Assembly (NCBI RefSeq): GCF_024399315.1
Contig: NZ_CP075170.1
Location: 372,001-436,000, forward strand
Length of the DNA stretch: 64,000 nucleotides
Direction of reading: 5' to 3'
Source of the DNA: Chryseobacterium sp. MA9
GTDB taxonomy: Bacteria > Bacteroidota > Bacteroidia > Flavobacteriales > Weeksellaceae
Part shown: positions 34,432 to 43,346 of the stretch, piece by piece
Position numbering within the stretch: position 1 is the stretch's first letter
Layout: every line of letters begins with the position of its first letter
Notes under the pieces: model-generated
The model's input: the letters and a program-made list of their open reading frames with translations, nothing else
Databases searched by the model: none
What the model was told of the DNA's origin: nothing
Made by a program: the position numbers and the translations under genes

Positions 34432-34848
34432 ATGAATTTTAAAACCATTCATATTGGACAAATGATAGAACAGAAAATTGCAGAGAACGGGATAGAAGTA
34501 TCCCGTATCTGTAGTTTTTTGAATGTTACGGAAGTAGGTTTACAGCAAATATATAAGGCTGCAAGCATTGATAGTGATTTACTGCTACGGATATCTAAGT
34601 TGACTGACTATGATTTTTTTCGTATTTATTCTCAGCATCTGATCTTGTATTCACCATCTAAAGGGGCACAAGTTCAAAAGAACAGGACCGGAATGCCGGT
34701 TTTTAAAAAAGGAATTTATTCAAAAGAAGTTATTGAATTTATTTTAGAACTGATAACATCCGGTAGAAAAACAAAGTCTCAAATTATCGAGGAATATCGT
34801 ATACCTAAGACAACACTGTATAAATGGATGAAAAAATTTCAAAAGTGA
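34432..34848 (+). CDS. Small two-HTH protein, first of a coupled pair (cassette A)
   Basis: 138 residues. The N-terminal half (IHIGQMIEQKIAENGIEVSRICSFLNVTEVGLQQIY) has an XRE-like helix-turn-helix pattern, followed by the invariant YDFFRIYSQHLILY. A basic linker leads to a second HTH, IIEEYRIPKTTLYKWMKKF, like the N-terminal domain of IS3-type transposase OrfA. Homologues lie at 39342, 43347 and 52526. It begins 8 bp after the VGINT gene and its stop overlaps the start of the next gene (GTGA). No transposase catalytic part is present. Probably a regulator; function unknown. Confidence 0.8.
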   Translation: MNFKTIHIGQMIEQKIAENGIEVSRICSFLNVTEVGLQQIYKAASIDSDLLLRISKLTDYDFFRIYSQHLILYSPSKGAQVQKNRTGMPVFKKGIYSKEVIEFILELITSGRKTKSQIIEEYRIPKTTLYKWMKKFQK

Positions 34849-35165
34849 ATAGATATCCCAATTATCGTAGGATTTACATAGATTTTATTAAATTAAAATA
34901 TCCGGAGAAAGAGTTTAAATGTAAAGCATTGCTGGAAAAGAAAGTTTTATCTGCTTTAGATGTGATTAAGTTAAACTCTATACTGTTTAGTGACGAGTCT
35001 GAAAATTTTAACCAAAAACTTCGTTCTTATGATGAAACAGCTATTTTAGAGATTCTACTGTACCAGAAAATCAACGCTCTTAATAATACGGAAGCAGCAT
35101 CTCACTTTAAATTAAGCAGGAATACAATTGCCAAATGGAAAAGATTATTCTCTAATAAGATTTAG
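34845..35165 (+). CDS. Small HTH protein, second of a coupled pair (cassette A)
   Basis: About 106 residues from the GTG at 34845, which overlaps the TGA of the upstream gene (GTGA); an in-frame ATG at 34824 lies inside that gene. It starts NRYPNYRRIYIDFIKLKYPEKEF, has a middle helix region with ALDVIKLNSILF, and ends in an HTH, AASHFKLSRNTIAKWKRLF. Homologues follow the same partner at 39758 and occur at 54048. The fixed order and stop-start overlap imply that the two proteins act together in fixed ratio. Confidence 0.78.
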   Translation: MNRYPNYRRIYIDFIKLKYPEKEFKCKALLEKKVLSALDVIKLNSILFSDESENFNQKLRSYDETAILEILLYQKINALNNTEAASHFKLSRNTIAKWKRLFSNKI

Positions 35166-36228
35166 TGTCCATCCTCATGTTCTAAAAGAACTTCAGTTGA
35201 GACGCTTATTTTTATCATTATCCTTTTGCAAACTATTTAATAACCTATGCATTTTTGTCAGTCATGGAAACCTCTGTGGTTGGTGCATCTAAATTTTTCC
35301 CCTGTCTGTTATCTTCCTTCTAAGATTGAAAGTCTTTAAAAATCTGCATTACAATCACAATCTACAATATATTCTGCTTTATAAAAATTCATAAACTTTC
35401 TAATTGCCAAAAGTGTATCATCGTATTTAAACTTAAGTAGAGCTTCAATGAGTTTTGATTGTTCCATAAATAGATGATTTGATTTTGTGTGAACAATAGC
35501 ATCTCTCAATTCCTTTAGTTTCGTAATGTGAGCATTTGTCGGAGTTTGTGTTTTAAAAAAGTTCTTTTTGTAATAGGATTTCAATGTATTAATTTTGAAA
35601 TATTTATAGTTGGATTTTTAAACTATACCCTTTAAAAGCCTGAACAAAATTTTCTAAAAAAATGCTTTTTGTTTTATCCCGTGAGATTTTTTAAAAGTTC
35701 GATTTCTCATTAAGGTTTTGAAACTTTCTTTACTATGGGTTTCTTGTAATTCTTTGCCATAAGATATAGAAAGTCTACTACAATGGGGAGTGATCATTGG
35801 TGGAATTCTCTATATGGCAGGCCTGTTTCATTGCTATAAGCAGAGCGCTATGGTGAGTTTTCTCAAATTACAGTATAACTTCATTTAATGTTGTAAAAAT
35901 TCAGATTAATAACTATTGAGTAGTACAAAACAAGGTTTAGACTAAAACACTGCAGCATCTTAAAATAATTACAGAGAAGAGAATTTTTTCTAAGAAAATT
36001 TTATGGTTTTACCCTGTGACATGAGTACGGAAGGCTTTAATTTCAAGTGAAATTTAGATTTTTGACGAGAAAAATCTGTTATTTTCGGAAATTCTTACAA
36101 CTAAATCAAGGAGGTAAATTGTTGTTATTGGAGGTTTTGCAGGTGTATTTTCTTGAGTTTAATGTACTTGGATTAAATGACAGATATTTTGGTGAAAAAA
36201 TGCTCTATTTTGGATTATATAAATTATC
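35166..36228. other. Gene-poor region with one small minus-strand frame
   Basis: Mostly AT-rich with stops in all frames. The only frame that reads like protein is at 35336-35584. A 62-codon plus-strand frame at 36047-36235 has no family features and is not counted as a gene. Confidence 0.5.
35336..35584 (-). CDS. Small HEPN-like protein or remnant
   Basis: 82 residues, basic start, then KLKELRDAIVHTKSN, which resembles the R-x4-6-H core of HEPN-type RNase/regulatory domains, followed by helices and an acidic Cys-containing tail (VDCDCNADF). It is shorter than a full HEPN domain, so it may be the C-terminal part of a decayed gene. It has no partner toxin or antitoxin nearby. Low certainty. 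Confidence 0.4.
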   Translation of the reverse strand: MKSYYKKNFFKTQTPTNAHITKLKELRDAIVHTKSNHLFMEQSKLIEALLKFKYDDTLLAIRKFMNFYKAEYIVDCDCNADF

Positions 36229-37152
36229 ATGTTAAATTATATAAAAGAAAAAAGGCAGCTGGCTGCTGATGAGATTGAGTATGAAAAAAGTCTTTACTTT
36301 GATATTTATACTCTTGTACTTGTATTGATTCTTGGTTGCAATGTAGTCCTGAATGTTTTCTTTCTAAATCAACTTGTGTATGGTGGAATATTCTTCGGAA
36401 TGGTTCTTTTTATGTTGTGTACATTGCTTTGGCCGGATAAGATACGGTTTAACAGGTATCTTTTAATGCTTCTTTTCTGGTTTCTGGGATTGGTGATTTT
36501 TTACTGTGATACTATAAGTGGAAATGGGGCTATGAATTATCTGTCATATATATCTCTTACCATCGCTGTAGCATTTTTTTTTGACTATGATAAGGATAAG
36601 TATATCATTTTTATGCTTGTGGTTACCTATGTAATATTTTTTTTGATCAACATCATCACGGACTATTCTATATTTTCATCTCTTCATCAAAATCTATCTC
36701 CTGTAAAACTTTGGTATATAAGAGTTTATAAGGCATTGGAGATCTCCTTTTGCACTTTTGTTGGGATGTATATTATACATAGGAAGGAAAAAATGATCAT
36801 AAAATATTATATAGAAAAAGAGAAGCTTAATGACTTTATAAAGAAAACAGATAAGATAAGTTCGTCCAATGAATTGTATGAATTAGCAATGAGTAAGAAC
36901 TCACTTTTTATTACCTATTTTAAATCTGAATTTCCTGAGTTTTTTGAAAAAATTTTAGAAGTCTGCCCAAATCTCATCTCATCAGAACTAGAAATCTGTG
37001 CTTTATTAAAACTAAACTTAACCACAAAGGAAATTTCAATTGCGACTAACACAACTATCCGTGCTGTGGAGAATAAAAAGCATAGGATTCGTAAGAAAAT
37101 TAATCTTCCTACAGAAACTGATTTGAATCTATATATTATAAAAACCTTTTAA
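36229..37152 (+). CDS. Membrane-anchored LuxR-type regulator
   Basis: 307 residues. Five to six membrane helices lie within residues 25-190 (YTLVLVLILGCNVVLNVFFL onwards). A short coiled linker follows, then a cytoplasmic LuxR-like HTH: PNLISSELEICALLKLNLTTKEISIATNTTIRAVENKKHRIRKKINL. The HTH is clearly related to that of the TPR protein at 31158, but the sensor half is different. It comes before the duplicated VGINT pair at 37493/38493 and probably controls them. Confidence 0.82.
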   Translation: MLNYIKEKRQLAADEIEYEKSLYFDIYTLVLVLILGCNVVLNVFFLNQLVYGGIFFGMVLFMLCTLLWPDKIRFNRYLLMLLFWFLGLVIFYCDTISGNGAMNYLSYISLTIAVAFFFDYDKDKYIIFMLVVTYVIFFLINIITDYSIFSSLHQNLSPVKLWYIRVYKALEISFCTFVGMYIIHRKEKMIIKYYIEKEKLNDFIKKTDKISSSNELYELAMSKNSLFITYFKSEFPEFFEKILEVCPNLISSELEICALLKLNLTTKEISIATNTTIRAVENKKHRIRKKINLPTETDLNLYIIKTF

Positions 37153-37492
37153 TTATTTACTGATATTCAGTTGGTTATTTGCTTTGAGTATAACTAAGTA
37201 GGTGTGAAAGTAGATGTGAAAACTGTTTTTTTTAGTGTTAGGGTTCTTTTTATCTAATATTGCACCTGTCAAGAAAATCAAGCAGTTGTATTTTCTGAAA
37301 TAAAACACAAATGTCTTAATATATAGCTGGGAATATTATTTCCCAGCCCTCTCACAGGGGATAGAATATTACTTCCCCGGATCAATTTAATATAAGGGAT
37401 AAAGATATTGAATAGTAATTCATTGGGTTTACAATGATCCCTAGTTATAGAAATAATAAAAATTATTATATAATCCTTAAGTAAAAAACATT
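37153..37492. other. Leader region of the first duplicated VGINT gene
   Basis: Its right part (from 37295) is copied upstream of the second VGINT gene. It holds two hairpins, at 37326-37347 and 37357-37378. No coding frame. Confidence 0.6.
37326..37347 (+). promoter_or_regulatory. Leader hairpin, duplicated unit 1
   Basis: GCTGGGAA and TTCCCAGC around TATTAT, an 8-bp stem with no T-run, following an AAACACAAATG stretch. The corresponding hairpin in unit 2 is at 38334-38350. Confidence 0.55.
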
Positions 37493-38230
37493 ATGAAAAA
37501 ATTTAGTTTCCTGGCAATTTTCTTTTTTGTCAATGCCTATAGCCAAGTAGGAATCAATACTGGAAATCCAACTGAAATATTGGATGTTAATGGTAATGAG
37601 AGAGTACGAATACTTCCCAAACATCAGACGGCAAATTCTATTTTTACAAAACCAGACGGTTCGAAATCAGATAATAAAGATCAGTCATTTATAGCAACTA
37701 AAACTGTGGTAGCAGATGCAAATGGAGTTTTGGGATATGTTGATGGATTACCCAAATCCAATGGTGGAGGTTTGGATGTAGGAGATGCTATTACAAGGAT
37801 TTATTCTGTACCTGCTGCTACTGCTCAGTCTAATACGTTTAATTTAAAAGATTATATAATAGCCAATGGTTTACAGGCTTTACCCTCTATAGATGGCTTG
37901 GAAATGAATTTACAGGGAGTTAGTTCAAATTTTTATGATCCTCGTATATATAATATATCAAACGGTGCTTTACTTGTCAGCTATCAGTCATTTGCCACAG
38001 TGGTTAATGAAAATGAGACTTCATTAAATAATAATCTGCTGGCGGGAAACTATCTTCGGATTGACTCTAATGACATAGTGTATTGGAGTACAACAGCAGC
38101 GGAAGTTGAGACCACAAATCTGCAGGTACAGATTGATAGTAATACTTACAGATGGTATGAATTTAAATGGTGGTGTATGGAAGTGTCCGGACAAAAGAAG
38201 ATTTTTATGTCGGTAGTTCGTAAAGCTTAA
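37493..38230 (+). CDS. Secreted VGINT-family protein, tandem copy 1
   Basis: 245 residues. The signal peptide (FLAIFFFVNAYSQ) is followed by VGINTGNPTEILDVNGNERV, then RILPKHQTANSIFTKPDG with KDQSFIATKTVVADANGVLG, a module shared with the protein at 40546. The C-terminal half (from SVPAATAQSNTFNLKDYI) is strand-rich and ends KWWCMEVSGQKKIFMSVVRKA; it has no family I recognise. Its near-twin follows 262 bp later. Probably surface-located. Divergence confined to the C-terminal half suggests that this half is exposed or selected. Confidence 0.82.
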   Translation: MKKFSFLAIFFFVNAYSQVGINTGNPTEILDVNGNERVRILPKHQTANSIFTKPDGSKSDNKDQSFIATKTVVADANGVLGYVDGLPKSNGGGLDVGDAITRIYSVPAATAQSNTFNLKDYIIANGLQALPSIDGLEMNLQGVSSNFYDPRIYNISNGALLVSYQSFATVVNENETSLNNNLLAGNYLRIDSNDIVYWSTTAAEVETTNLQVQIDSNTYRWYEFKWWCMEVSGQKKIFMSVVRKA

Positions 38231-38333
38231 AGCTAAATACCTTCTGTGAGATATATGAATAAACAACTGTAATCTCTCAGCATTTAATACTTTATAACTT
38301 CTGAAACAAAACACAAATGTCTTAATATATGGC

Positions 38334-38350
38334 TGGGAATATTATTCCCA
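38334..38350 (+). promoter_or_regulatory. Leader hairpin, duplicated unit 2
   Basis: TGGGAAT and ATTCCCA around ATT, the equivalent of 37326-37347. A second hairpin, GATGCA/TGCATC at 38365-38386, stands where unit 1 has a GGGGA/TCCCC hairpin, so structure is kept while sequence changes. Confidence 0.5.
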
Positions 38351-38492
38351 AACTTTCCAACGGGGATGCACGGAATTCCTGCATCTGTTTAATATAAGGT
38401 GTGCTGTATTGAATTGTAGTTGATCAATCTGAAATAGCCCCTAAACATAGAATAATAAAATAATTGTATAATCCTTTTGTTAAAAAAACATT

Positions 38493-39230
38493 ATGAAAAA
38501 AATTAGTTTCCTGGCAGTTTTCTTTTTTGTCAATGCCTATAGCCAAGTAGGAATCAATACTGGAAATCCAACCGAAATATTGGATGTTAATGGTAATGAG
38601 AGAGTACGAATACTTCCCAAACATCAGACGGCAAATTCTATTTTTACAAAACCAGACGGTTCGAAATCAGACAATAAAGATCAGTCATTTATAGCAACTA
38701 AAACTGTGGTAGCAGATGCAAATGGAGTTTTGGGATATATTGATGGATTACCCAAATCCAATGGTGGAGGTTTGGATATAGGAGATGCTATTACACGAAT
38801 TTATTCCGTTCCTGCTGCCACTGCTCAGTCTAGTACATTTAATTTAAAAAATTATATAGTAGCCAATGGGTTGCAGTCCTTACCATCTATTGATGGTTTG
38901 GAAATGAATTTACAAGGAGTTAATTCAGACTATTATGACCCACGTATATATAATACATCTAATGGAGCTTTACTTGTTAGTTATCAGTCGTTTGCTACAG
39001 TTGGTAATGAAAATGAAACTTCATTAAATAACAATCTGCAGGCAGGAAGTTATCTTCAGATTGATGCTAATAATATAGTATTTTGGCGTACAGACGCAGC
39101 AGAGGTTGAGACTACAAATCTTCAAATACAGATTGATAATAGTACTTACAGGTGGTATGAATTTAAATGGTGGTGTATGGAAGTATCCGGACAAAAGAAG
39201 ATTTTTATGTCGGTAGTTCGTAAAGCTTAA
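38493..39230 (+). CDS. Secreted VGINT-family protein, tandem copy 2
   Basis: 245 residues, same length and layout as the copy at 37493: signal peptide ending at NAYSQ, VGINTGNPTEILDVNG, and the KDQSF module. Differences gather in residues about 120-220 (for example NYIVANGLQSLPSIDG and SDYYDPRIYNTSNGALL). The last 20 residues are again identical. It lies 111 bp before the HTH pair at 39342/39758. Confidence 0.82.
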   Translation: MKKISFLAVFFFVNAYSQVGINTGNPTEILDVNGNERVRILPKHQTANSIFTKPDGSKSDNKDQSFIATKTVVADANGVLGYIDGLPKSNGGGLDIGDAITRIYSVPAATAQSSTFNLKNYIVANGLQSLPSIDGLEMNLQGVNSDYYDPRIYNTSNGALLVSYQSFATVGNENETSLNNNLQAGSYLQIDANNIVFWRTDAAEVETTNLQIQIDNSTYRWYEFKWWCMEVSGQKKIFMSVVRKA

Positions 39231-39341
39231 AACTGAGTGTTTTTAGTATGGATAACATACTTGTAAACAATTGTAGCAATCTTTCCGGTTAGTAAAGGAA
39301 AAGCTCCATTGATATTTAAACTCACTTAAAATACCCTTGAT

Positions 39342-39758
39342 TTGGATTTAAAAAACATTAATATTGGAGAATTAATTAAAGAAACCGTAGCGCAAAATGA
39401 GGTAGAAATGTCCCGTATCTGTAGTTTTCTCAAATGCTCCGAAGAAGAGGTCATCAGCATGTATAACGAAGAGAATCTGGATACTAATACACTACTGCGT
39501 TGGAGTAAATTACTTGAGTATGATTTTTTCCGAATCTACTCTCAGCATTTAATACTCTATAATCCGATTAAAAAAGGACAAAATAAAAATATAGAAACCC
39601 AATTACCCCAATTCCGTAAGAATATTTATATGAAGGAAATGAAAGATCATATCCTTGAAAAGATCAATAAAGGTGAAACAACCCATAGGGAGGCTATAAA
39701 AGATTACGGAATTCCTAAAACAACACTATACGCATGGATGAAAAAAGCCAACAATTGA
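39342..39758 (+). CDS. Small two-HTH protein, first of a coupled pair (cassette B)
   Basis: 138 residues from a TTG start; homologues begin at the same motif (DLKNINIGELI), which supports this start. Layout as at 34432: XRE-like N-terminal HTH with MSRICSFLKCSEEEV, the invariant YDFFRIYSQHLILY, and a C-terminal HTH, IKDYGIPKTTLYAWMKKA. Its TGA overlaps the ATG of the next gene (TGATG). No catalytic domain. Probably a regulator of the neighbouring VGINT genes. Confidence 0.8.
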   Translation: MDLKNINIGELIKETVAQNEVEMSRICSFLKCSEEEVISMYNEENLDTNTLLRWSKLLEYDFFRIYSQHLILYNPIKKGQNKNIETQLPQFRKNIYMKEMKDHILEKINKGETTHREAIKDYGIPKTTLYAWMKKANN

Positions 39759-40072
39759 TGCCTGATTATAGAATGATATATTACGATATCCTTTCTGATA
39801 AATATCCGGAGAGAATGGATGAATTTAAAAATTTACTTGAAAAACCAACATTGTCTGTCTTGGAGATATTACAGATAAATCAAAAAATTTTTGGAAAGGT
39901 AGATAAGTCAGTAGAAAGATTCAATCAAAGACACAGATCTTACAGTTCCAATGACATCTTTGAAATATTGGAATATCAGAAAAAGAATAACATGAGTAAT
40001 ATGAAGCTTGCCAATCATTTTAAATTAAGTAGAAATACAGTAGCTAAATGGAAAAAACTGTTCCTGTTATAG
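39758..40072 (+). CDS. Small HTH protein, second of a coupled pair (cassette B)
   Basis: About 104 residues from the ATG at 39758, which shares its A with the stop codon of the upstream gene; an earlier in-frame ATG at 39734 lies within that gene. It starts PDYRMIYYDILSDKYPERM, and ends with ANHFKLSRNTVAKWKKLF, an HTH of the transposase HTH_23/28 type. It is the counterpart of the protein at 34845. A bidirectional terminator follows at 40134. Confidence 0.78.
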   Translation: MPDYRMIYYDILSDKYPERMDEFKNLLEKPTLSVLEILQINQKIFGKVDKSVERFNQRHRSYSSNDIFEILEYQKKNNMSNMKLANHFKLSRNTVAKWKKLFLL

Positions 40073-40133
40073 GTAATATCAATGGTGTTAAAAAAGATAA
40101 TTTTTGTTAAAGAAAACAACCTTTTATATATGA

Positions 40134-40157
40134 AAAGGAGACCAAACGGTCTCCTTT
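40134..40157. terminator. Bidirectional terminator between convergent genes
   Basis: AAAGGAGACC and GGTCTCCTTT around AAAC, a perfect 10-bp stem with A- and T-rich flanks. It separates the HTH pair (plus) from the small secreted protein (minus). Confidence 0.8.
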
Positions 40158-40199
40158 CTTATACAAAATTGCTTTTTTTGTTAAGGATTGTTTAAATAA

Positions 40200-40460
40200 T
40201 TACTTTGTAAAATTACCATTTCCACCTCCGGAACAGTCTCTTTTTACTTCAGTTCTTTTTTCACAAACAACAAAACAAAGGAAATAAGTTTTTGTCACTT
40301 TATAAGTAACAGTACAATTTCCTTCTTTTACTGTAATTATTGTACATACTTGTCTATAGCATTGTGCTGTTTCAGCATCTTTAATATTTAGTGTATTTGC
40401 ACTGATATTAGCAGTTCCTAATGTTGCAAGTAATAATCCTGCGAATAATGTTTTTTTCAT
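40200..40460 (-). CDS. Small secreted cysteine-rich protein
   Basis: 86 residues from the ATG at 40458-40460; the longer frame upstream lacks a signal peptide at its start and is rejected. A signal peptide (LFAGLLLATLGTANISA) is cleaved to leave about 65 residues with six Cys (QCYRQVC, GNC, FLC, VVC, RDC) and a Gly-rich end, GGGNGNF. Three disulfides are possible. I do not recognise the family. It lies downstream of the VGINT gene at 40546, separated by 85 bp, and may be co-transcribed. Confidence 0.72.
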   Translation of the reverse strand: MKKTLFAGLLLATLGTANISANTLNIKDAETAQCYRQVCTIITVKEGNCTVTYKVTKTYFLCFVVCEKRTEVKRDCSGGGNGNFTK

Positions 40461-40545
40461 CGTAAATGATTTTTTAAAGTTAATAATGAATGTTATTATG
40501 TATTTTGTTTTTAGGGAAATATAATTCTCGATTAGGAAGAATAAA

Positions 40546-41298
40546 TTATTGAACAGGGATTGCAATAATATCAAACTGATCTGTAGAAGTAGCTCCAAAG
40601 GTAGCTCTTATACCCATAGTGTCCCCGGTGTAGGCAAATACATTACCAACCAGGCTAACAGTATAGGTACCTTCATTTAAAACAATACTTCTGTTTCCAT
40701 TCAGGTAAAAAACACCGAAGACATATTTTTGTCCGCTATTGGTAAAAGGAATACCTGAATTGATAATATCCTTGGAGTTTAAGATCAGTTTAGCACCTAT
40801 TCTTTTTGAAGTTCCGTCAAAAAGAGCGTCCCCGTTGGCTTTTACAATATCAGAAGCAGAAATATTATAAGAAAATGTAACCATTGATTTTTTAGACAGA
40901 GTGAAGGTTTTTGTTGCTAAAACTGGTGTTGTAGTGAGTTCACCGTTTACGGCTGATATTGTACTGGTGGTTGGTACAGCATCCAAACCATCGACACCGC
41001 CAATAATTACGGAAGGTTGTGCAGGAATCCAGTTTACGGAACCTATCACACCATTAGAATCGGCTACAAGAGTTTTAAGAGCTTTGAAAGACTGATCCTT
41101 ATTAATGGACTTTGTTCCATCTGGTTTAGTATAGATAACGTTTGAGGCTCCGTCCAGCGGAAGCTCTCTTATTCTTTCCGTACCATTAATATCTAAGATT
41201 TCTGTGGGAGTGGAAGTACTGATACCTACACTGTTGGATTGAGCGTAAAGCGAAAGGCATAAAGGGACTGTAATTGCAGTCAATAATTTTTTGTTCAT
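40546..41298 (-). CDS. Secreted VGINT-family protein with KDQSF module
   Basis: 250 residues from the inner ATG at 41298 (MNKKLLTAITVPLCL), where a normal signal peptide starts; the frame opens 27 bp earlier. The mature start SNSVGISTSTPTEILDINGTERIR is close to the tandem pair at 37493/38493, as is TKPDGTKSINKDQSFKALKT. The C-terminal half (from ATKTFTLSKKSMVTFSYN) resembles a jelly-roll or C1q-type domain. Probably a surface protein. Confidence 0.8.
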   Translation of the reverse strand: MNKKLLTAITVPLCLSLYAQSNSVGISTSTPTEILDINGTERIRELPLDGASNVIYTKPDGTKSINKDQSFKALKTLVADSNGVIGSVNWIPAQPSVIIGGVDGLDAVPTTSTISAVNGELTTTPVLATKTFTLSKKSMVTFSYNISASDIVKANGDALFDGTSKRIGAKLILNSKDIINSGIPFTNSGQKYVFGVFYLNGNRSIVLNEGTYTVSLVGNVFAYTGDTMGIRATFGATSTDQFDIIAIPVQ

Positions 41299-41341
41299 TT
41301 TATGTTTTTTTAGTTTGGTGTTCAACCGGTCTGTGATTAAC

Positions 41342-41355
41342 AGGTTTGCAAACCT
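41342..41355. promoter_or_regulatory. 14-bp palindrome over the -7 box of the 40546 gene
   Basis: AGGTTTGCAAACCT is a perfect palindrome. On the minus strand it overlaps TAGGTTTG (41349-41356), a TAnnTTTG box 51 bp before the ATG, so a protein bound here would block the promoter. Confidence 0.55.
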
Positions 41356-41593
41356 ACACCTTTGCCTCTGTCAGAGAAAGTTTAATACAAGATGATTTAT
41401 GAATATGTCCCATTTTTTTCGAAAATATTCTTATGGAAAATTAGGTAATCCAATATGATTGATGTTGTACTTAATTATTTGACTATAAAAATTTTAGACA
41501 TAGTTAAATACGAGTTGAATTCAGAAAAACTTACATTGTTCTTTTGTGTGGATCAATGGGTTATTATTTAATTTGTTAACACAAACACGACTA

Positions 41594-43153
41594 ATGATAG
41601 AAAAAAAAATTTTGATTTTTTTGTATTGTATACTCTCATTTACAAGCTTAAAATCATTAAAAGAATCACAAATTGAAGAAGAAATTAAAAAGATTCAAAA
41701 CCTTCCAGACAATAATCCCAATAAAATTATTAAACTCTCTACAGATGTATATCGTATTGCCAAGAATATAAGGTACAAAAAGGGCGTACTGGAAATTAAC
41801 AGCTTTCTCATCAATAAATATTGTGAGATTGGAAATTTTAAAAAAGCCATTGAACTGTGTAACGAGATAGAAAAACTGGCTGGCAAAAATGATACAATGT
41901 TGGTTAATTCCCACAGATATAAGGCATCTGCATATATTGAACTGAATTCTAATAATAGAAGTCTTCAGGAGCTTAAAAAAGCTCTTGAGGTAGCAGATAA
42001 AATAGAGCTTCAAAATGATAAGAATTATATGAAAGCTCTTGTATATAAAGAGTTTGCAACTTATTTCTCTCATGTGAATGCATCCATTGATTCGGTAATG
42101 TATTATCAGAATAAGTGCTTGAAAACTGCTATGAATATTGATGATGACAAAGATTTTCAGGAGAGAAAGTACCATACTCTGGCTGTAGCTTATATGAATT
42201 TAGGGGTGATGAATACAGCTTTGGGAAACACCGAAGAAACTATCAGTAAATTATCAAGAGCCCTGGAGATTTGCCAGAATGAAAAGTATCATATCCATAA
42301 AGATCTTGAAGTAAGTATACTCAATGAATTTGCATGGATGTATTATGAACGGAGAAAATATGATAAATCTGTGCGATATGCAAATCAGGCAGAAAGGGAA
42401 GAAAAGAAGGTGGGTATACCTTATGTTCGCAGAGACATTTATGAAATTTCCTTTAAAGCATATTCGGCATTAAAACAAGAGGCTCCCGCAAGAAAATACA
42501 CCAATCTTTACATCAAGTTAAATGACAGTCTTGTGAATGTAGAGAAGAATGGGGTGAATAACAATAGAAAAGAATCTGTAATAGGCAAACAAACAGGCGA
42601 CACGGAAACAAAGCAGGGTAATATATCATAATCTGGATTATTGTTATCATTATTATTTATAATAGGTTGTCCCGTTTTATGGAAAAAATTATATAAAATA
42701 AACACGGAAAATAACACAGTAATGCAAGATGAATCTCAGGAATCTTCAAATGAGAAAAATCTAAACATTCCTGACTATACAACAAAATCAATATTGCTTA
42801 AACTTGTTAAATTCGAAAAATCTCAGAAATTTTTAAAAAAGGATATAAGTCTTAGTTCCTTGGCTAATGATTTTGATACTAATACACGGTATCTCTCAGC
42901 AATTATAAAACAGCATAAAAAAAAGAGCTACAGTAACTATATTAATGGATTGAGGATAGCCTATATTAAAACAAAACTCGCTGAGAATCCTATTTACAGA
43001 GAGTACAAAATAAGTTATCTGGCTGAAGAGTGTGGATTTTCGTCAAGAGAGGTTTTTGCGGTGACTTTCAAAAAAGAAACTGGAATTACTCCTTCATGCT
43101 TTATCAGTAGTTTAAGTAGCCACCTTATGCAAGATAATTTCTTTCAAGATTGA
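41594..43153 (+). pseudogene. TPR-AraC membrane regulator interrupted by one in-frame TAA
   Basis: One frame runs from the ATG at 41594 to 43153 except for a TAA at 42629-42631. The first part (345 residues) has a signal-type N-terminus and TPR repeats. After the stop the same frame goes on with a membrane helix (LLLSLLFIIGCPVLW) and an AraC-type HTH domain (FDTNTRYLSAIIKQHKKKSY and YLAEECGFSSREVFAVTFKKETG). The intact paralogue at 44845 shows the full order TPR-helix-AraC. A single base change would restore the gene. The two halves might be made separately, with a TTG at 42641. Confidence 0.8.
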
Positions 43154-43346
43154 GTCGTAATATTTTGATTAATTGGATAGAGCTTGATATGCTTTTTAAG
43201 CATTTATCGCAATGTATTCAGAATCTATCACACAGTTCTTTTTTCTGTATTCACCTAAAACCATATTGTTGTACTGGAAATAGAACTGGAATATACATTT
43301 TTAGACTTAAAATATATAGAATGGATCAATAAAAGCAAATGAACTT

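Larger units (their letters stand above)
37295..39236 (+). repeat. 1-kb tandem duplication carrying two VGINT genes
   Basis: Unit 1 is about 37295-38236 and unit 2 about 38301-39236; start codons are 1000 bp apart. Each unit has about 190 bp of leader with a conserved hairpin and one 245-residue VGINT gene. The first 120 residues of the two proteins are almost identical while their second halves have diverged. Confidence 0.9.

Noticed and set aside
34432..35165. IS3-type insertion sequence
   Set aside because: The HTH ends resemble OrfA, but there is no DDE catalytic gene, no terminal repeats, and the pair recurs in fixed context as stand-alone regulators.
36047..36235. 62-codon frame before the LuxR-type membrane gene
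   Set aside because: Composition typical of random AT-rich translation (Phe, Leu, Lys) and no signal or domain.
37295..39236. CRISPR-like repetition
   Set aside because: The repeat is a two-unit, 1-kb gene duplication; there are no short spaced repeats and no cas genes in the window.
41666..42175. 169-codon minus-strand frame
   Set aside because: Fully antisense to the TPR region of the interrupted sensor; hydrophobic by complement of Lys/Glu codons.
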